64,000 nt of DNA from JABURQ01 sp029243145 (lineage in GTDB: Bacteria; Planctomycetota; Planctomycetia; Planctomycetales; Planctomycetaceae). Location: positions 62,001-126,000 of the forward strand of contig CBFHYX010000006.1 in assembly GCA_965660145.1 (NCBI GenBank). Direction: 5' to 3'. Of this stretch, positions 43,099 to 52,694 are shown one piece after another; position 1 is the stretch's first letter, and each line of letters starts with the position of its first letter. Below the pieces are notes generated by a model, which did not search any database, was not told the origin of the DNA, and worked only from the letters and a program-made list of their open reading frames with translations. Made by a program: the position numbers and the translations under genes.

Positions 43099-43559
43099 GG
43101 CTTTGCGTCAAAAAGCTGAACCTTCAAACTGCTCTTGCCAATTCGTTCGTACCGGAGTTAGCGTTCGGAGTTCGCCTGTCGGCGTCTCGATCTTTGGCAA
43201 TTAGAACGTCATCAGAACCGGTTTATAAGAGACGGGTGCCATGCTCTCACCGCAACGCGGGGTGAGCATGCGCATTGGCGGCTCAAAAACAAATAGCGTG
43301 TTGAAGAATGACGACTGCTGCAACGTGAGAAAGTAGGCGATTTCGCGTGGCGTGGAAAATGCGTCTTCACAAAAAGTGGGATCTTCTCAAAATGAGGTCA
43401 TTGGCGCAAACCGATGAACGCCAACAACTTGCTCAAGAGTACACAAGATTTGGAATCAAGATTCGGGAAGATTTGATTCAACATTTGGTCAAGATTCGGT
43501 CGAAGTGTGTCCCCGAATCTCCGAATCTTGACATCTTGAATCGGCTGTTGAGTGTTCAG
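43099..43559 (+). repeat. 460-bp dispersed repeat, copy A
   Basis: About 461 bp that matches, in inverted orientation, 62381-62838. Near-identical blocks include TTAGCGTTCG, CTCGATCTTTGGCAATT, CCGCAACGCGGGGTGAGCAT, GTGTTGAAGAATGACGAC, GCTGCAACGTGAGAAAG, CCGAATCTTGACATCTTGAA and CGGCTGTTGAGTGTTCAG. Indels break any common reading frame, so it is non-coding. It contains a hairpin core (ATGCTC ... GAGCAT, 43231-43268) and five tandem 10-13-base units (43447-43504). Left end GGCTTTGCGTCA belongs to the GACGCAAAG repeat family. It ends just before the ftsQ-like gene. Confidence 0.85.
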
Positions 43560-43740
43560 GAAATCTCGCTGTGCTGGCGACTCAATGGATACCCCTGTCT
43601 CTCAAAGCTTTCGCAGTCGGCATAACCCGAACGTCTCGTCAACTTTCTGTAACCGTTGTTGTTCCCGGAAAATGAGACTCAACATCGACCTGAGTCGATT
43701 GGCTCCCCCGCAACTTCATTCCACAGGCGATAATAGAAGT
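43560..43740. other. Leader between repeat copy A and the ftsQ-like gene
   Basis: About 180 bp between the dispersed repeat and ATG 43741. Open reading continues upstream from the ftsQ-like gene through this stretch and into the repeat, but lacks family character, so I treat it as leader DNA. No clear promoter was recognised. Confidence 0.4.
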
Positions 43741-44691
43741 ATGGATGAGAAACCTGACGAACAAGACGATCCAACGGAAAAGACCAGCGACGACCGACCT
43801 CGTTGGCAGCGGATGTTACGCGCTGTCTTTCGACCAAAGCCGTTGATGATGGCTGCGATGATTGTCTGCGCGGCGATCCTATGGCCCATCGTGAAAGCCC
43901 ATTTGCCCGATTTGACTCAGCAACCCGAATACCGTTTGACGGCTGGCCAAATTGTGATCAATGAGCCACCGCACTGGGTGCCTCATGAGTTTGTGGACGA
44001 TGCCATCGAACGTGTCGGCTTTCCCGCCGAGATGTCGCTACTCGATGAAAACCTGACCATTGAAGTCGCCAAATTTTTCGCCCAACATCCGTGGGTCGCC
44101 GAGGTGAAAGAAGTGCGGAAAGCTTCTTTCCCGGCACGTTTGCTGGTGACTCTCGAATACCGTCGCCCGGTTGCCATGATTGAGAAACGAACCGGGATGT
44201 ACCCGGTTGACGCGTGGGGAGTTCTGTTGCCGAAGGAAGACTTCTCGCTCTCGGCGACTTCCGACTATCTGACGATGACCGGTGTCCGGTCGTCGCCACC
44301 GTCTGTTCAAGGGGAAGTCTGGAACGATTCGCTTGTGCAAGGTGCGGCCCGTGTTGCGGCGGTCTTGCGAACGGAATGGCAGGGACTCAACTTGAAGGCA
44401 GTTGTTGTCCCGCCGCGTACGACGAGCGACATCAAGTTGTCCGATGTGGAGTTCACCTTGATGACAACGACGGGATCAACCATTTTGTGGGGACGTGCTC
44501 CCGGCGTGCAACACGACAAGGAACTCTCGGTGGACCAGAAGATGGATCGGCTAAAAACTTACCTGGCCGATTACGGCAGCTTCGATGCTCCTGCCGGTCC
44601 TTATGAAATCGATATTCGTCATTGGCAACAGATTTCCCGCAAACAGATTCCCGCCGCTCGTGATGCCAACTTGCTCAAAGAGAATCTTTAG
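43741..44691 (+). CDS. FtsQ/DivIB-type POTRA-domain membrane protein
   Basis: A 316-aa single-pass membrane protein; start set at ATG 43741 because upstream codons run into repeat DNA (ATG 43672 is an alternative). An acidic cytoplasmic N-terminus (DEKPDEQDDPTEK) is followed by a helix at about 40-57 (PLMMAAMIVCAAILWPIV), then a POTRA-like region, with IEVAKFFAQHPWVAEVKEV and LLVTLEYRRPVAMIEKR matching the FtsQ pattern hpWV..v.v....P..l.v.v.ErrPvA. MYPVDAWGVLLP matches the 'vd..G.vl' turn. FtsQ bridges division proteins in other bacteria. Planctomycetes generally lack FtsZ, so its role here is open. No dcw genes adjoin; its stop overlaps the convergent glpQ-like stop by 4 bp. Confidence 0.75.
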   Translation: MDEKPDEQDDPTEKTSDDRPRWQRMLRAVFRPKPLMMAAMIVCAAILWPIVKAHLPDLTQQPEYRLTAGQIVINEPPHWVPHEFVDDAIERVGFPAEMSLLDENLTIEVAKFFAQHPWVAEVKEVRKASFPARLLVTLEYRRPVAMIEKRTGMYPVDAWGVLLPKEDFSLSATSDYLTMTGVRSSPPSVQGEVWNDSLVQGAARVAAVLRTEWQGLNLKAVVVPPRTTSDIKLSDVEFTLMTTTGSTILWGRAPGVQHDKELSVDQKMDRLKTYLADYGSFDAPAGPYEIDIRHWQQISRKQIPAARDANLLKENL

Positions 44692-45695
44692 TTCTGTTGC
44701 AAAAACTTGACGGCCAGATCGGGGAAGTCGGTGAACAGGCCGTCGATCTTGGCGTCTTCGCAGAAGATCATCATCGCATCGTCAAAGCTCTTTGTGTATT
44801 TCGGCAGCTCATCTTTGCGGAATGTATAAGGGTGGACAACCAGTCCCTCATCGTGAGCCCGTTTGACGAGATCGGTGATGACCGGTTTGCCGTCGGAGTC
44901 GCGACCTGTGACAATGTGTGGCATCCACGGGCCGATGGCATCCGCATACTGGGCAATCGCCTTGATCCCCTCAGCAGTTCGCATCGCGTCGTAATCAACG
45001 CCGGCTTCATTCCAACTGTTGCTACCGATCAATTGAACCAATTTCAATTGACAGCCGAGTTCTTCACGGATGCGTCGAGTCTCGGTGGGGTCGAAGCATT
45101 GTAAGTAGATCGCATCGTTCGCATCGGTATAGCCGTGTGTCTTCAGAACCTGCAATACAATGGGTGTGATGTCTTGGCCTTGCTGTTTGTGCCAAGCGGG
45201 TTGCTTAATTTCGGGATAGATGCCGACTGTTCCACCGGTGCTCGCGTTGAGTCCCTGAATGAGTTCGATTTCTTCGGCCAATGTGGGGATGCGGAAGGAT
45301 GATTGACCCGCCGGGAATCGATCTGGGAAAACTCGCTTGCCAGTTTTCAGATTGATGCGTTCATTGAGGTGCAGTTGTTTCAATTCTGCGAGGGTGAAAT
45401 CGATGGCATAGTAACGGCCATCCTCTCGCTTTCGTTGAGGGAAAACCGCGGCGACATCTGTGACCGTATCGACATGAATGTCGTGAAGTACGACCGGGAT
45501 GCCGTCTTTGGAGAGCACGACATCCTGTTCGATGAAGTTGGCTCCTTGTCCGTACGCCAAGGCTTTTGCCTCTAACGAATGTTCGGGGAGATAACCCGAC
45601 GCGCCGCGATGGGCGATGACAATCGGTGAGCCAGCATCAGTCATGGTTGTGTTCCAGAATGCCAATAAGACACATATCATAGCACAGCGTTGCAT
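44688..45695 (-). CDS. glpQ: Exported glycerophosphodiester phosphodiesterase (GlpQ-like)
   Basis: A 335-aa protein with a signal peptide (MQRCAMICVLLAFWNTTMTDA). The GDPD domain opens IVIAHRGASGYLPEHSLEA, where HR and the later Glu/Asp in FIEQDVVLSKDGIPVVLHD (HxH-type catalytic pair, metal ligands) form the active site. Further hallmarks are VGIYPEIKQPAWH, IYLQCFDPTE and DGLFTDFPDLAVKFL. It hydrolyses glycerophosphodiesters to glycerol 3-phosphate plus alcohol, probably in the periplasm, and resembles GlpQ in length and in the large insertion after the catalytic His. Its end overlaps the convergent ftsQ-like gene by 4 bp. It is upstream of nothing co-directional within 29 bp except birA, whose stop precedes its start. 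Confidence 0.93.
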   Translation of the reverse strand: MQRCAMICVLLAFWNTTMTDAGSPIVIAHRGASGYLPEHSLEAKALAYGQGANFIEQDVVLSKDGIPVVLHDIHVDTVTDVAAVFPQRKREDGRYYAIDFTLAELKQLHLNERINLKTGKRVFPDRFPAGQSSFRIPTLAEEIELIQGLNASTGGTVGIYPEIKQPAWHKQQGQDITPIVLQVLKTHGYTDANDAIYLQCFDPTETRRIREELGCQLKLVQLIGSNSWNEAGVDYDAMRTAEGIKAIAQYADAIGPWMPHIVTGRDSDGKPVITDLVKRAHDEGLVVHPYTFRKDELPKYTKSFDDAMMIFCEDAKIDGLFTDFPDLAVKFLQQN

Positions 45696-45724
45696 CGGTC
45701 TTCTTCCTAGAATTTCACTTGTGA

Positions 45725-46525
45725 TTAGGACCAGTTCGCGACGATACCACCCATCATTCGCTCGATTCCACGATCCGTTTCCAATAATAAGGCACCCGTA
45801 TCATCAATGCCTCGGCAAATGCCACAGATTTCGTTTGGTCCCGCCTGAATTGTGACGTTTTTTCCTGTGAGCAAACAAAACTCGGGCCAGTTTTTCAAGA
45901 CGGCTTCACCGCGTGACAACGCCTGAAACAATTCATCGAGATGCTGAAGAAATGTTTTCAAGAGGTCTCTTCGCGAATGAGTCTGTCCTGAAAGATCGGC
46001 AAGCGAGATGCCGGTCTGCTGAAGTGCTTCGGGAGCATGTTGGAATGCGTTGTTCACATTCAAGCCAACACCGATGACTGCATGCTGGTTTGATTGAGGC
46101 GGGATTTCGGTCAAAATCCCCGCCAGCTTACGACCTGCGAGATACACATCGTTGGGCCATTTGACGGCGAAGTCGGCACGAGGAAGTAGACTTTGGCCCG
46201 TTTTGAGGATTGCCAAGCCGGTGAGCAATGACAGTTGTGGTTGTTGATTGGGAGTCAGGCCGAGTTCAGACATATCGACAATGACCGAGAACGTCAGACT
46301 TCCCGGCTGCGACCACCAACTGTTCCCGCCACGACCGCGTCCACCGGTTTGTGTTTCGGCATAAACGAGATGCGGCGTCTCGATGGATTGTCCGGTGGAC
46401 AGCAGTGCGAGTGATTGAGTGTTCGTCGAATCGGTTTCGTCAAAGTGTAGAATGTCCCTCAGAAAAGTCTCTTTAATGAGGCTTTGCAGATCGACGGATG
46501 TCAGCGGTTTTTTCTCCGGCACCAA
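45725..46525 (-). CDS. birA: Biotin--[acetyl-CoA-carboxylase] ligase BirA (no HTH domain)
   Basis: A 266-aa class I biotin protein ligase without the DNA-binding N-terminal helix-turn-helix of E. coli BirA. The ATP/biotin loop is GGRGRGGNSWWS (usual GRGRxGRxW), LHFDETDSTNTQSLAL opens the domain, FAVKWPNDVYLAGRKLAGIL carries the catalytic Lys with KWPND, and VIGVGLNVNNAF follows. It attaches biotin to the lysine of biotin carboxyl carrier domains. Its start lies 2 bp from the end of the pyruvate carboxylase gene on the same strand, so the two are co-transcribed and pyruvate carboxylase is a likely substrate. AccB elsewhere would be another. Confidence 0.95.
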   Translation of the reverse strand: MVPEKKPLTSVDLQSLIKETFLRDILHFDETDSTNTQSLALLSTGQSIETPHLVYAETQTGGRGRGGNSWWSQPGSLTFSVIVDMSELGLTPNQQPQLSLLTGLAILKTGQSLLPRADFAVKWPNDVYLAGRKLAGILTEIPPQSNQHAVIGVGLNVNNAFQHAPEALQQTGISLADLSGQTHSRRDLLKTFLQHLDELFQALSRGEAVLKNWPEFCLLTGKNVTIQAGPNEICGICRGIDDTGALLLETDRGIERMMGGIVANWS

Positions 46526-46527
46526 TT

Positions 46528-49500
46528 CTATTCCAACTCGATCATCAAGTCACCAGTTTCCACTTGTAACCCAGGAGCGACATGAACTTTCACCACGGTC
46601 GCGTCACGTTCGGCGTTGATGGTGGTTTCCATTTTCATTGCTTCGAGAGTCAGAAGTTTTTGTCCCTTGGTGATTTTGTCACCCGGTTGAACGGCCACCA
46701 TCACGACCATGCCGGGCATGGTCGATCCGATGTGATCGGGATTGTCCATGTCAGCTTTCACGCGCGCCAGCGAGTCTGGCTCCAGCGATTTATCAACCAC
46801 AGACGCATCTCGCGGTTGTCCATTAAGTTCGAAGAAGACGGTACGGTGTCCGTCGGCATGACCTTCGCTGACTGTCAAGAATTTGACGATCAGTGTTTTT
46901 CCTTCTTCAATATCGACAGCGAATTCTTCTCCCGGTTGTTGACCGAAGAAGAAGTAGGGGGTGGGGATACCACTGACGTTGCCGTAGGTTTTGTAGTGGG
47001 TGACGAAATCTTCATAGACTTTGGGATACAGTAAATAAGTCACAATTTCGCGACGGGTCGGTTCGCGTTGCATGAACTTTTTGACTTCCACTCCGGCGGC
47101 GGCAAAGTCGGCTGCGGGAAGCGATTCACCTGGTCGGTTTGTGATGGGTTCGCGATCACGAACAATGCGTTTGATGACCTTTTCCGGGAATCCTCCCGGT
47201 GGTTGTCCCATCATGCCACCCACCAGATCGATGACCGATTCGGGGAAGGCGATTTCTTTGGATTCGTCGAGAACATCGTCGGTCGACATGTCATTGGCGA
47301 CCAGGAAGAGTGCCAAATCACCAACCGCTTTTGAAGTCGGGGTCACTTTGACGATATCGCCCAGTAACTGATTGCAGTCAGCATAAACTTTGCAGACTTG
47401 CGACCAGCGGTCAGCCAAGCCCAACGCCTGCGCTTGTGCAAACAGGTTCGTGTATTGACCGCCCGGCATTTCGTGATTATAGAGATCGGAGGTTGACGGT
47501 AAGACACTGGTTTCAAACGGAGTGTAAAACTCACGCGTGCAGCGCCAGTATTCCGCAATCTCGTCCAATGAACTTTGGTCGAGCCCCGTTTTGCGATCCG
47601 TGAAGTCGAGACAGGCCATCATGGTGTTGAGATTCGGTTGCGATGTGTTTCCCGACATGGGTGCCATTGCCGCATCGGCGATATCGAGATCGACTTCGGC
47701 TCCCTTGAGGATCGAGGCGGCTTGAATACCGCCCGTATCGTGTGTGTGGAAGTGAATCGGAATGCCGATTTCCTGTTTGAGCGTTTTGATCAACAGGTGG
47801 GCGGCATCCGGCTTACACAATCCTGCCATGTCTTTGATGGCCAGAATGTGAGCACCCATGTTTTCGAGCTCTTTGGCAAGATTGACATAATATTTCAGAT
47901 CATATTTCGTTCTTTTTGGATTGATGATGTCGCCCGTGTAACAGATGGACGCTTCGCAAATGGCTCCTGTTTCGAGGACGGCATCCATCGCCACCTTCAT
48001 GTTGGGGATCCAGTTGAGCGCGTCGAAGACACGGAACACATCGAGGCCCGCGTCGGCGGTTTCTTTGACAAATGCTCGCACGACGTTATCGGGATAGTTG
48101 GTGTAGCCGACGGCGTTCGAAGCTCGTAGCAACATCTGTAACAAAATGTTGGGAACCTTTTCACGGATGAGCGCCAGTCGTTGCCAAGGGTCTTCTTTGA
48201 GGAAACGCATGGAGGTATCAAAGGTCGCACCGCCCCACATCTCTAAAGAGAACAAGTCGGGAGCGAGTCGTGCGTAGGCTTCCGAGATATTGAGCAGGTC
48301 GTGGGTTCTGAATCGAGTGGCATGCAATGATTGATGTGCGTCGCGAAACGTCGTATCGGTGATGAAGAGTCGTTTTTGATCTCTCACCCATTGTGAGAAT
48401 TTTTCGGGACCGAGTTCTTTCAGTTTGTCGCGTGTCCCTTTAGGTAAGGGAGCGAGAGGGTCGTAGGCTGGTAGTGGTGCGGGTTCGCGGCGCGATGAAA
48501 CCGCACGGTCTTTGACCAATTCATTGCCATTCACAATGACATCACCCAAGAAGGTGAGCATTTTGGTGGCTCGATTTTTTCGGACCGGCAAATCAAACAA
48601 CGCGGGTGTCTTGTCGATAAACCGCGTTGTGCATTTCCCGTCAATGAAGGTGGGATGATCGAGTACCTGCAACAAAAACGGAATGTTAGTTTTGACACCG
48701 CGAATCCGGAACTCGAGCAAACAGCGTTTTGATCGTTGAATGGCATCCGAAAAACGACGACCCCGTACCGTCAATTTTACCAGCATGGAGTCGTAGTACG
48801 GATTGACGACGGCTCCCGAAAATGCGGAACCGGCATCGAGACGCACACCGGCTCCGCCCGCTGACCGATAGTGCATCACACGACCATAATCGGGCATAAA
48901 GTTGTTGGCGGGATCTTCGGTGGTGATGCGGCATTGCATCGCAAACCCGTTGGTTTTGATCGTCTCCTGATCGCCGAGCCCGAGATCTTCGTGGGAAAGT
49001 TCCATCCCCTGAGCAACCATGATTTGTGATTTAACCACATCGACGCCGGTCACTTCTTCGGTGACGGTGTGTTCGACCTGAATTCGTGGATTCACTTCAA
49101 TGAAGAAGAACTCATTTGTATCTGCGTCAACCAGGAATTCAACCGTCCCAGCGTTCCGATAATTGACTTGTCGACCGATGGAGATGGCCGCATCGCAGAG
49201 TGCTTGTCTCACTTCGAGTTTAAGATTCGGTGCCGGAGCAATTTCAACCACTTTTTGATGACGACGTTGAACTGAGCAATCTCGCTCCCATAGGTGGACC
49301 AAATTGCCGTGAGTATCGCCGAGCAGTTGGACTTCAATATGTCGTGCGTTTTCGATGAACTTTTCAACAAAGACATCGCCACTACCAAACGCTGACAGAG
49401 CTTCGCGAGTCGCCTCCTCAAACGACGAATCAAATTCATCTTCGCTGCGAACCACACGCATTCCGCGACCACCGCCTCCATGAGCGGCTTTGAGAATGAT

Positions 49501-49971
49501 TGGATAGCCGAGGTCATTGGCGTATTTGCGTCCCGAAGAAACATCGGCAATCGCCTCATCCGTTCCGCTGAGAACGGGAACATTGGCTGCCTTGGCGATC
49601 TTACGTGCAGAAGTTTTGTCACCCAGTTGTTGCAACGTCTCTAATGTCGGGCCAACGAACGTGATGTCATTTTCTGCACATGCTTTTGCCAACTCAGGAT
49701 TTTCGGACATGAAGCCATAGCCGGGATGGATGGCATCGACGCCGTGATCCCGACAAATTTGCATCAAAGCGGGAATATTGAGATACGATTTGATCGGCTC
49801 TCCCGGCACTCCGATTTGATAAGCTTCATCGGCTTTGAACCGATGCAGGGCATAGCGGTCTTCATGGGCATAGACGGCGACCGTGCGGATACCGAGTTCT
49901 GTAGCAGTGCGAAAGACGCGAATGGCAATCTCGCTGCGATTGGCAACCAGTAGTTTTTTGATCGGTTTCAT
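46528..49971 (-). CDS. pyc: Pyruvate carboxylase
   Basis: A 1147-aa single-chain enzyme, normal for pyruvate carboxylase. The biotin carboxylase domain (about 1-450) begins KKLLVANRSEIAIRVFRTA and has the ATP loop KAAHGGGGRGMRVV and FFIEVNPRIQVEHTVTEE. The carboxyltransferase domain (about 530-830) has FITDTTFRDAHQSLHATR, with metal ligands in HFHTHDTGG. A PC-tetramerisation region follows, and the C-terminal biotinyl domain has the biotinylated lysine in LEAMKMETTI. It carboxylates pyruvate to oxaloacetate. It is followed by birA after 2 bp. Divergent from the DAHP synthase gene, with about 258 bp between starts for promoters. Confidence 0.97.
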   Translation of the reverse strand: MKPIKKLLVANRSEIAIRVFRTATELGIRTVAVYAHEDRYALHRFKADEAYQIGVPGEPIKSYLNIPALMQICRDHGVDAIHPGYGFMSENPELAKACAENDITFVGPTLETLQQLGDKTSARKIAKAANVPVLSGTDEAIADVSSGRKYANDLGYPIILKAAHGGGGRGMRVVRSEDEFDSSFEEATREALSAFGSGDVFVEKFIENARHIEVQLLGDTHGNLVHLWERDCSVQRRHQKVVEIAPAPNLKLEVRQALCDAAISIGRQVNYRNAGTVEFLVDADTNEFFFIEVNPRIQVEHTVTEEVTGVDVVKSQIMVAQGMELSHEDLGLGDQETIKTNGFAMQCRITTEDPANNFMPDYGRVMHYRSAGGAGVRLDAGSAFSGAVVNPYYDSMLVKLTVRGRRFSDAIQRSKRCLLEFRIRGVKTNIPFLLQVLDHPTFIDGKCTTRFIDKTPALFDLPVRKNRATKMLTFLGDVIVNGNELVKDRAVSSRREPAPLPAYDPLAPLPKGTRDKLKELGPEKFSQWVRDQKRLFITDTTFRDAHQSLHATRFRTHDLLNISEAYARLAPDLFSLEMWGGATFDTSMRFLKEDPWQRLALIREKVPNILLQMLLRASNAVGYTNYPDNVVRAFVKETADAGLDVFRVFDALNWIPNMKVAMDAVLETGAICEASICYTGDIINPKRTKYDLKYYVNLAKELENMGAHILAIKDMAGLCKPDAAHLLIKTLKQEIGIPIHFHTHDTGGIQAASILKGAEVDLDIADAAMAPMSGNTSQPNLNTMMACLDFTDRKTGLDQSSLDEIAEYWRCTREFYTPFETSVLPSTSDLYNHEMPGGQYTNLFAQAQALGLADRWSQVCKVYADCNQLLGDIVKVTPTSKAVGDLALFLVANDMSTDDVLDESKEIAFPESVIDLVGGMMGQPPGGFPEKVIKRIVRDREPITNRPGESLPAADFAAAGVEVKKFMQREPTRREIVTYLLYPKVYEDFVTHYKTYGNVSGIPTPYFFFGQQPGEEFAVDIEEGKTLIVKFLTVSEGHADGHRTVFFELNGQPRDASVVDKSLEPDSLARVKADMDNPDHIGSTMPGMVVMVAVQPGDKITKGQKLLTLEAMKMETTINAERDATVVKVHVAPGLQVETGDLMIELE

Positions 49972-50229
49972 GAGTTATTTTATCGATGTAAGGCGTTTCA
50001 ATCAGACTACTTGCGCAGGAATCAGATCGAGAGCGAGTTGAAGATTCAGAATGCAACAATCATTACGAATAAGATACTCGAACGCCCGGCAGATCTGCAA
50101 ATCACTTCTTGTATGAAACAGAGGATCGCAGTGGTTTGCTGGATGCGCGTTGGCAAGATAGAATGTCTCTCTCTAACTTGACCGATCTCATCGCGCCGCT
50201 TCGTACGTCGCCCAGAATTTGATTCTCAA

Positions 50230-51300
50230 ATGCAGCCTACACAAGATATTAACGTCCTCAGTACCGTTCCGCTGATTTCCCCCAACGAACTCAAGTCGCG
50301 GCGAGAAGTGACTGAAACCGCTGTCAACACAGTGATTAACAGTCGTGAGGAGATCAAAAATATTCTCTCCGGCGAAGACGAGCGGTTGATTGTCGTTGTC
50401 GGCCCGTGCTCGATTCATCTGAAAACCTCAGCGGTAGAATATGCGAAGCAACTCAGCGAACTGGCCGATCAGGTGAAAGGTCGGCTGAAAATTGTGATGC
50501 GTGTCTATTTTGAGAAACCGCGCACGACCGTCGGGTGGAAGGGATTGATTAACGATCCCCATCTCAACGATACCTTCGATATCTCGAAGGGACTGGAAAT
50601 TGCCCGCGATATTCTCACAGACATCAACGAGATGGGATTGCCGGCTGCCACAGAGATGCTGGAACCCATCACGCCCCAATATATTGCCGACCTGATTACA
50701 CTTGCCTCGATCGGTGCTCGAACCACCGAATCCCCCACTCACCGCCAGATGGCGAGTGGTTTGTCGATGCCAGTCGGTTACAAGAACGGAACAGACGGCA
50801 GCCTTGATGTTGCCACGAATGCGATGCACGCTTCGAAAACACAGCACAGCTTTTTAGGGATCGATTCCGAAGGCCATACCTGCATCGTCAACACGGCGGG
50901 TAATCCTTGGGGACACCTCATTTTGCGAGGCGGTTACGATGGACCGAATTATTCTCCCCAACATTTGGCGACGGCCCGCGAAACTCTCGACTCGGAAGGT
51001 CTCTCGCCCCGCTTCATGGTTGATTGCTCGCACGCCAACTCCAACAAAGATTACACGCAACAGAGTGTTGTCTGGAACGATGTCATCGATCAGCGCATTG
51101 CCGGCAACAAAGACATCATCGGCTTAATGCTGGAAAGTAATCTGAACCCTGGAAATCAGAAATTGAACGGCGGAGCCGAAGGGCTCGAACACGGCGTCTC
51201 AATCACCGATGGTTGCATCGGTTGGGACGAAACCGAACAACTGATCCGCGATGCCTATCAGCGTTTAGAAGCAGCCGTACCGACTCCCGCTGGTGCTTGA
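50230..51300 (+). CDS. 3-deoxy-7-phosphoheptulonate synthase (DAHP synthase, class I)
   Basis: A 356-aa protein of the AroF/G/H type. VVVGPCSIHLKTSAVEYA holds the PEP-binding start of the barrel, MRVYFEKPRTTVGWKGLIND is the family signature, PAATEMLEPITPQYIADL follows, and GARTTESPTHRQMASGLSMP, VGYKNGTDGSL and FMVDCSHANSNKDY supply substrate and metal ligands (Cys in GPCS, His in DCSHAN). It condenses PEP with erythrose 4-phosphate at the entry to aromatic amino acid synthesis. The N-terminal region (about 1-45) could carry feedback inhibition. Which amino acid inhibits it cannot be read from the sequence. Convergent with the arylsulfatase gene 2 bp downstream. Confidence 0.96.
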   Translation: MQPTQDINVLSTVPLISPNELKSRREVTETAVNTVINSREEIKNILSGEDERLIVVVGPCSIHLKTSAVEYAKQLSELADQVKGRLKIVMRVYFEKPRTTVGWKGLINDPHLNDTFDISKGLEIARDILTDINEMGLPAATEMLEPITPQYIADLITLASIGARTTESPTHRQMASGLSMPVGYKNGTDGSLDVATNAMHASKTQHSFLGIDSEGHTCIVNTAGNPWGHLILRGGYDGPNYSPQHLATARETLDSEGLSPRFMVDCSHANSNKDYTQQSVVWNDVIDQRIAGNKDIIGLMLESNLNPGNQKLNGGAEGLEHGVSITDGCIGWDETEQLIRDAYQRLEAAVPTPAGA

Positions 51301-51302
51301 AT

Positions 51303-52694
51303 TCACTCACCCAGTGGGATCTCTAACTGATTGACGACCGGTTTGACCGTCTGATTGTGCTCTGCGGCCAGTTTGCGGAGCTGTTTGATCACTTCAGGAT
51401 GGTCGGCGGCAATGTTGTACTTCTCCGACGGGTCGTGCAGTAGATGATAGAGTTCGGGTGTGTCATGCTCGACTCGTTTCTGTCCTCCATAGGCACCTTC
51501 TGTGATGAAGTGGGCTTTCCACGGACCTTGCCGAACGGCGTAGATTTGTTCGCCTCGATAGTAGATGAGCGAGTCTCTTGGTGAGGGGCCGGTTCCCATC
51601 AATGCAGGACGAATATCAACGCCATCTACGACACGATCTGTGGGAAGTTCGGCTCCCGCCATCAACAAGCAGGTGGCATACAAATCGAGTGTTGAGGCGA
51701 GTTCTGTGGTCACTTGACCGGCAGGAATCGTCCCCGGCCACCAACCAATGCCGGGTTCTCTCATGCCACCTTCCCAAGTTGTTCCTTTGCCTTCTCTCAA
51801 CAATCCCGCCGATCCACCATGCGTTTTGAACGGTAACCAGGGACCATTGTCACTCGTAAAGAAGACGAACGTGTTTTCAGCGAGGTCGTGTTTACGGAGA
51901 GTCTCTAGAACCTGACCGACTGTATGATCGATCTCTTCGATGACATCTCCATACAACCCGCGTTCGCTATGCCCCTCGAATTCTTTCGAGCGGAAGAGGG
52001 GAACATGGGGCAGATTGTGGGGGAGATACAAAAAGAACGGCTTGTCTTTATTGTCTTCAATAAACTTGACGGCTTGCTCGCCGTAACGTTTAGTGATGGT
52101 GGTTTGTACGGCGGGTTGCTCGATGACTTTCTGGTTTTTCAGTAATGGGACGTTCCAATATTCGACTTTTGGATCCCAGAATGAATCGCGTCCTTTGGGA
52201 GCACCGGAAACGCGGTCCATATCGTTGGAATACGGAATTCCGAAGTAGGAGTCGAAACCGTGGCTGGTGGGCAAAAATTGAGGAAGATGCCCCAAATGCC
52301 ATTTACCGATACACGCCGTGGCATACCCTTTTTCTTTCAGGGCTTCTGGAAGAGTGACTTCCGACTCTGGCATTCCACCTCCCGAATTGGGGAAGAGAAC
52401 CCGTCGTTTGTCGCTGCACATGCCGCTGCGGATTGGGTATCGGCCCGTCATCAGTCCCGCACGACTCGGTGTGCAAACACTGGCCGCCACGTAGAATTGT
52501 GTGAACCGAATCCCCTCATCGGCCATGCGATCAAGGTGTGGGGTTTTGATGGTTGGGTGCCCATAACACGAAAGATCTCCATAGCCGAGATCGTCGGCGA
52601 AGATGATCACAATGTTGGGACGTAAATCGGCAGCCTGCGAAAGATTTGTGAAAATGACAAAAACGGCGGCGATCAAAAGTGTGCGAGCGAGCAT
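51303..52694 (-). CDS. Secreted arylsulfatase (formylglycine sulfatase)
   Basis: A 463-aa exported sulfatase (signal peptide LLIAAVFVIFTNLSQAA). NIVIIFADDLGYGDLSCYG supplies the two metal-binding Asp, and the formylglycine motif CTPSR is in AASVCTPSRAGLMTGRYP. KEKGYATACIGKWHLGHLP holds the Lys-His pair, and VFFTSDNGPWLPFKTHGGS the distal Asp-Asn. This layout is the arylsulfatase A/GALNS type, acting on sulfated sugars outside the cytoplasm. It differs in subfamily from the sulfamidase-like enzyme at 36169. It is divergent from the MarR gene, with about 320 bp between starts. No maturase (formylglycine-generating) gene is in the window. Confidence 0.94.
   Translation of the reverse strand: MLARTLLIAAVFVIFTNLSQAADLRPNIVIIFADDLGYGDLSCYGHPTIKTPHLDRMADEGIRFTQFYVAASVCTPSRAGLMTGRYPIRSGMCSDKRRVLFPNSGGGMPESEVTLPEALKEKGYATACIGKWHLGHLPQFLPTSHGFDSYFGIPYSNDMDRVSGAPKGRDSFWDPKVEYWNVPLLKNQKVIEQPAVQTTITKRYGEQAVKFIEDNKDKPFFLYLPHNLPHVPLFRSKEFEGHSERGLYGDVIEEIDHTVGQVLETLRKHDLAENTFVFFTSDNGPWLPFKTHGGSAGLLREGKGTTWEGGMREPGIGWWPGTIPAGQVTTELASTLDLYATCLLMAGAELPTDRVVDGVDIRPALMGTGPSPRDSLIYYRGEQIYAVRQGPWKAHFITEGAYGGQKRVEHDTPELYHLLHDPSEKYNIAADHPEVIKQLRKLAAEHNQTVKPVVNQLEIPLGE

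Noticed and set aside
43347..43625. A 92-codon open frame inside repeat copy A
   Set aside because: The inverted copy B has indels and a different unit number here, so the frame is not conserved; it has no ribosome binding site or domain.
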